DNA from: Pseudeuparius sepicola
Taxonomy: Eukaryota > Arthropoda > Insecta > Coleoptera > Anthribidae
Assembly (NCBI GenBank): GCA_963920635.1
Contig: OY987300.1
Location: 80,825,899 to 80,889,898 of the forward strand
DNA length: 64,000 nt
Reading direction: 5' to 3'
The translations under genes were made by a program, and so were the position numbers. Positions 60,001 through 64,000 of this stretch are shown here, in pieces; positions within the stretch are counted from its first letter, which is position 1; every line of letters starts with the position of its first letter. Below the pieces are notes generated by a model, which was not told the DNA's origin, made no database searches, and worked only from the letters and a program-made list of their open reading frames with translations.

Positions 60001-63000
60001 TGGGGGTGGAAAGGGGTGAAGACGAGGTTCGCAAATTCTGATTCTTTGTGGATAGTTAGAATAGGTGGCCTTAAACTAATTTCCGTGAAAAGAAAAGTCA
60101 TGCAAGTGAAAACGGCGGTTTCCCCGATTTTTTTACGTTTTTCGGTCTTGGGGGTGGAAAGGGGTGAAGACGAGGTTCGCAAATTCTGATTATTTGTGGA
60201 TAGTTAGAATAGGTGGCCTTAAACTAATTTCCGTGAAAATAAAAGTCATGCAAGTGAAAACGGCCGTTTTCCCGATTTTTTTACGTTTTTCGGTCTTGGG
60301 GGTGGAAAGGGGTGAAGACGAGGTTCGCAAATTCTGATTCTTCGTGGATAGTTAGAATAGGTGGCCTTAAACTAATTTCCCTGAAAAGAAAAGTCATGCA
60401 AGTGAAAACGGCGGTTTTCCAGATTTTTTAAAGTTTTTCGGTCTTGGGGGTGGAAAGGGGTGAAGACGAGGTTCGCAAATTCTGATTCTTTGTGGATAGT
60501 TAGAATAGGTGGCCTTAAACTAATTTCCGTGAAAATAAAAGTCATGCAAGTGAAAACGGCCGTTTTCCCAATTTTTTTAGGTTTTTCGGTCTTGGGGGTG
60601 GAAAGGGGTGAAGACGAGGTTCGCAAATTCTTATTATTTGTGGATAGTTAGAATAGGTGGCCTTAAACTAATTTCCCTGAAAAGAAAAGTCATGCAAGTG
60701 AAAACGGCGGTTTTCCCGATTTTTTAAAGTTTTTCGGTCTTGGGGGTGGAAAGGGGTGAAGACGAGGTTCGCAAATTCTGATTATTTGTGGATAGTTAGA
60801 ATAGGTGGCCTTAAACTAATTTCCCTGAAAAGAAAAGTCATGCAAGTGAAAACGGCGGTTTCCCCGATTTTTTTACGTTTTTCGGTCTTGGGGGTGGAAA
60901 GGGGTGAAGACGAGGTTCGCAAATTCTGATTATTTGTGGATAGTTAGAATAGGTGGCCTTAAACTAATTTCCCTGAAAAGAAAAGTCATGCAAGTGAAAA
61001 CGGCGGTTTTCCCGATTTTTTAAAGTTTTTCGGTCTTGGGGGTGGAAAGGGGTGAAGACGAGGTTCGCAAATTCTGATTATTTGTGGATAGTTAGAATAG
61101 GTGGCCTTAAACTAATTTCCGTGAAAATAAAAGTCATGCAAGTGAAAACGGCCGTTTTCCCGATTTTTTTACGTTTTTCGGTCTTGAGGGTGGAAAGGGG
61201 TGAAGACGAGGTTCGCAAATTCTGATTCTTCGTGGATAGTTACAATAGGTGGCCTTAAACTAATTTCCGTGAAAATAAAACTCATGCAAGTGAAAACGGC
61301 CGTTTTCCCGATTTTTTTACGTTTTTCGGTCTTGAGGGTGGAAAGGGGTGAAGACGAGGTTCGCAAATTCTGATTCTTCGTGGATAGTTAGAATAGGTGG
61401 CCTTAAACTAATTTCCGTGAAAATAAAAGTCATGCAAGTGAAAACGGCCGTTTTCCCGTTTTTTTTACGTTTTTCGGTCTTGGGGGTGGAAAGGGGTGAA
61501 GACGAGGTTCGCAAATTCTGATTCTTCGTGGATAGTTAGAATAGGTGGCCTTAAACTAATTTCCCTGAAAAGAAAAGTCATGCAAGTGAAAACGGCGGTT
61601 TTCCCGATTTTTTAAAGTTTTTCGGTCTTGGGGGTGGAAAGGGGTGAAGACGAGGTTCGCAAATTCTGATTCTTTGTGGATAGTTAGAATAGGTGGCCTT
61701 AAACTAATTTCCGTGAAAATAAAAGTCATGCAAGTGAAAACGGCCGTTTTCCCGATTTTTTTAGGTTTTTCGGTCTTGGGGGTGGAAAGGGGTGAAGACG
61801 AGGTTCGCAAATTCTGATTCTTTGTGGATAGTTAGAATAGGTGGCCTTAAACTAATTTAATAATAATAATAGTGTCTTTATTCATTGGTATAAGCATAGT
61901 GACAAATACATTTTCAATGATGGCGGCGTTCATACAAATGCTCTTCCACGCAACCATCTAATTTCCGTGAAAAGAAAAGTCATGCAAGTGAAAACGGCGG
62001 TTTCCCCGATTTTTTTACGTTTTTCGGTCTTGGGGGTGGAAAGGGGTGAAGACGAGGTTCGCAAATTCTGATTATTTGTGGATAGTTAGAATAGGTGGCC
62101 TTAAACTAATTTCCGTGAAAAGAAAAGTCATGCAAGTGAAAACGGCGGTTTTCCCGATTTTTTAAAGTTTTTCGGTCTTGGGGGTGGAAAGGGGTGAAGA
62201 CGAAGTTCGCAAATTCTGATTCTTTGTGGATAGTTAGAATAGGTGGCCTTAAACTAATTTCCGTGAAAAGAAAAGTCATGCAAGTGAAAACGGCGGTTTA
62301 CCCGATTTTTTTACGTTTTTCGGTCTTGGGGGTGGAAAGGGGTGAAGACGAGGTTCGCAAATTCTGATTATTTGTGGATAGTTAGAATAGGTGGCCTTTA
62401 ACTAATTTCCGTGAAAAGAAAAGTCATGCAAGTGAAAACGGCGGTTTCCCCGATTTTTTTACGTTTTTCGGTCTTGAGGGTGGAAAGGGGTGAAGACGAG
62501 GTTCGCAAATTCTGATTCTTCGTGAATAGTTAGAATAGGTGGCCTTAAACTAATTTCCGTGAAAAGAAAAGTCATGCAAGTGAAAACGGCGGTTTCCCCG
62601 ATTTTTTTACGTTTTTCGGTCTTGGGGGTGGAAAGGGGTGAAGACGAGGTTCGCAAATTCTGATTATTTGTGGATAGTTAGAATAGGTGGCCTTAAACTA
62701 ATTTCCGTGAAAATAAAAGTCATGCAAGTGAAAACGGCCGTTTTCAAGATTTTTTACGTTTTTCGGTCTTGGGGGTGGAAAGGGGTGAAGACGAGGTTCG
62801 CAAATTCTGATTCTTCGTGGATAGTTAGAATAGGTGGCCTTAAACTAATTTCCCTGAAAAGAAAAGTCATGCAAGTGAAAACGGCGGTTTTCCCGATTTT
62901 TTAAAGTTTTTCGGTCTTGGGGGTGGAAAGGGGTGAAGACGAGGTTCGCAAATTCTGATTCTTTGTGGATAGTTAGAATAGCTGGCCTTAAACTAATTTC

Positions 63001-64000
63001 CGTGAAAAGAAAAGTCATGCAAGTGAAAATGGCGGTTTTCCCGATTTTTTTAAGTTTTTCGGTCTTGGGGGTGGAAAGGGGTGAAGACGAGGTTCGCAAA
63101 TTCTGATTCTTTGTGGATAGTTGGAATAGGTGGCCTTAAACTAATTTCCGTGAAAAGAAAAGTCATGCAAGTGAAAACGGCGGTTTCCCCGATTTTTTTA
63201 CGTTTTTCTGTCTTGGGGGTGGAAAGGGGTGAAGACGTGGTTCGCAAATTCTGATTATTTGTGGATAGTTAGAATAGGTGGCCTTAAACTAATTTCCGTG
63301 AAAAGAAAAGTCATGCAAGTGAAAACGGCGGTTTTCCCGATTTTTTAAAGTTTTTCGGTCTTGGGGGTGGAAAGGGGTGAAGACGAGGTTCGCAAATTCT
63401 GATTCTTTGTGGATAGTTAGAATAGGTGGCCTTAAACTAATTTCCGTGAAAAGAAAAGTCATGCAAGTGAAAACGGCGGTTTTCCCGATTTTTTTAAGTT
63501 TTTCGGTCTTGGGGGTGGAAAGGGGTGAAGACGAGGTTCGCAAATTCTGATTCCTTGTGGATAGTTAGAATAGGTGGCCTTAAACTAATTTCCGTGAAAA
63601 GAAAAGTCATGCAAGTGAAAACGGCGGTTTTCCCGATTTTTTAAGTTTTTCGGTCTTGGGGGTGGAAAGGGGTGAAGACGAAGTTCGCAAATTCTGATTC
63701 TTTGTGGATAGTTAGAATAGGTGGCCTTAAACTAATTTCCGTGAAAAGAAAAGTCATGCAAGTGAAAACGGCGGTTTTCCCGATTTTTTTAAGTTTTTCG
63801 GTCTTGGGGGTGGAAAGGGGTGAAGACGAGGTTCGCAAATTCTGATTCTTTGTGGATAGTTTGAATAGGTGGCCTTAAACTAATTTCCGTGAAAATAAAA
63901 GTCATGCAAGTGAAAACGGGTGTTTTCCCGATTTTTTTACGTTTTTCGGTCTTGGGGGTGGAAAGGGGTGAAGACGAGGTTCGCAAATTCTGATTCTTCG
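59600..64000 (-). repeat. Large duplicated satellite block 4 (runs off the window)
   Basis: It matches block 2 at an offset of 26,400 bp (26,401 after the insertion). It includes GTTACAATAGG at about 61239 and the 99-bp insertion at 61859. It shares private variants with block 3, and the block continues past the window end. Confidence 0.7.
61859..61957 (-). mobile_element. LINE-like insertion in satellite, copy 4
   Basis: Same 99 bp and same target-site duplication, 11,647 bp beyond copy 3. Unlike the others, the two monomers immediately downstream have a different variant set, suggesting local sequence replacement after the block was copied. Confidence 0.75.

Larger units (their letters stand above)
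18772..64000 (-). repeat. 148-bp satellite array, right arm (reverse orientation)
   Basis: The same monomer runs on the opposite strand for about 45.2 kb, roughly 303 monomers, to the end of the window with no sign of ending. It is interrupted only by four copies of a 99-bp insertion. Higher-order organisation is strong: identical runs recur at multiples of 148 bp. Low divergence and large duplicated blocks point to recent unequal exchange and segmental amplification. Arrays like this are usually heterochromatic or pericentromeric, but location cannot be inferred from the sequence alone. Confidence 0.97.

Noticed and set aside
12830..63986. Hundreds of 65-84 codon ORFs beginning MRTSSSPLSTPKTEK
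   Set aside because: They recur once per 148-bp monomer with the same sequence, end where the frame shifts at the next monomer, and appear on whichever strand the array faces. They are products of the repeat, not genes.
12739..64000. CRISPR-like array
   Set aside because: The 148-bp units are contiguous and nearly identical throughout, with no unique spacers and no cas genes, in an insect-type genome.

Overview
The window looks like insect nuclear DNA, most likely from a beetle. The evidence is one spliced glycoside hydrolase family 1 (GH1) gene with short AT-rich GT-AG introns, and debris from insect-type transposons: Penelope-like, Ty3/Gypsy, pogo-like and small fold-back elements. The host order is an inference. 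There are no bacterial operons, CRISPR arrays or recognisable RNA genes.

Region 1 (1-2437) is transposon debris: a decayed Penelope-like GIY-YIG endonuclease piece inside a long inverted repeat, a MITE, and a hairpin element upstream of the GH1 promoter.

Region 2 (2438-7861) is the one apparently intact gene. I assemble nine exons into a 490-residue secreted GH1 enzyme with a signal peptide, both catalytic glutamates (E186, E394), a stop codon and a poly(A) signal. Exon 1 encodes only most of the signal peptide and lies 1.7 kb upstream of exon 2. Intron 1 carries a Penelope-like reverse-transcriptase piece and a TIR element. Intron 2 is almost entirely an antisense Gypsy reverse-transcriptase piece.

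Region 3 (7862-12738) holds more MITEs, a dead pogo-like element with TA target-site bases, and a second copy of the GH1 promoter, exon 1 and most of intron 1 (11104-12638). The copy stops about 210 bp before exon 2 would be expected, 100 bp short of the satellite.

Region 4 (12739-64000, continuing past the window) is about 51 kb of one 148-bp tandem satellite, roughly 345 monomers. It runs in one orientation to 18772 and then flips for the rest of the window. The right arm has higher-order structure: 15-mer (2,220 bp) and 10-mer (1,480 bp) duplications, and much larger blocks. Four copies of one 99-bp 5'-truncated LINE-like insertion mark those blocks. The short ORFs in the array (65-182 codons) are products of the repeat, not genes.

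The main points of interest are the paralogous GH1 first exon cut off from any body by the satellite, and the readable amplification history inside the array.
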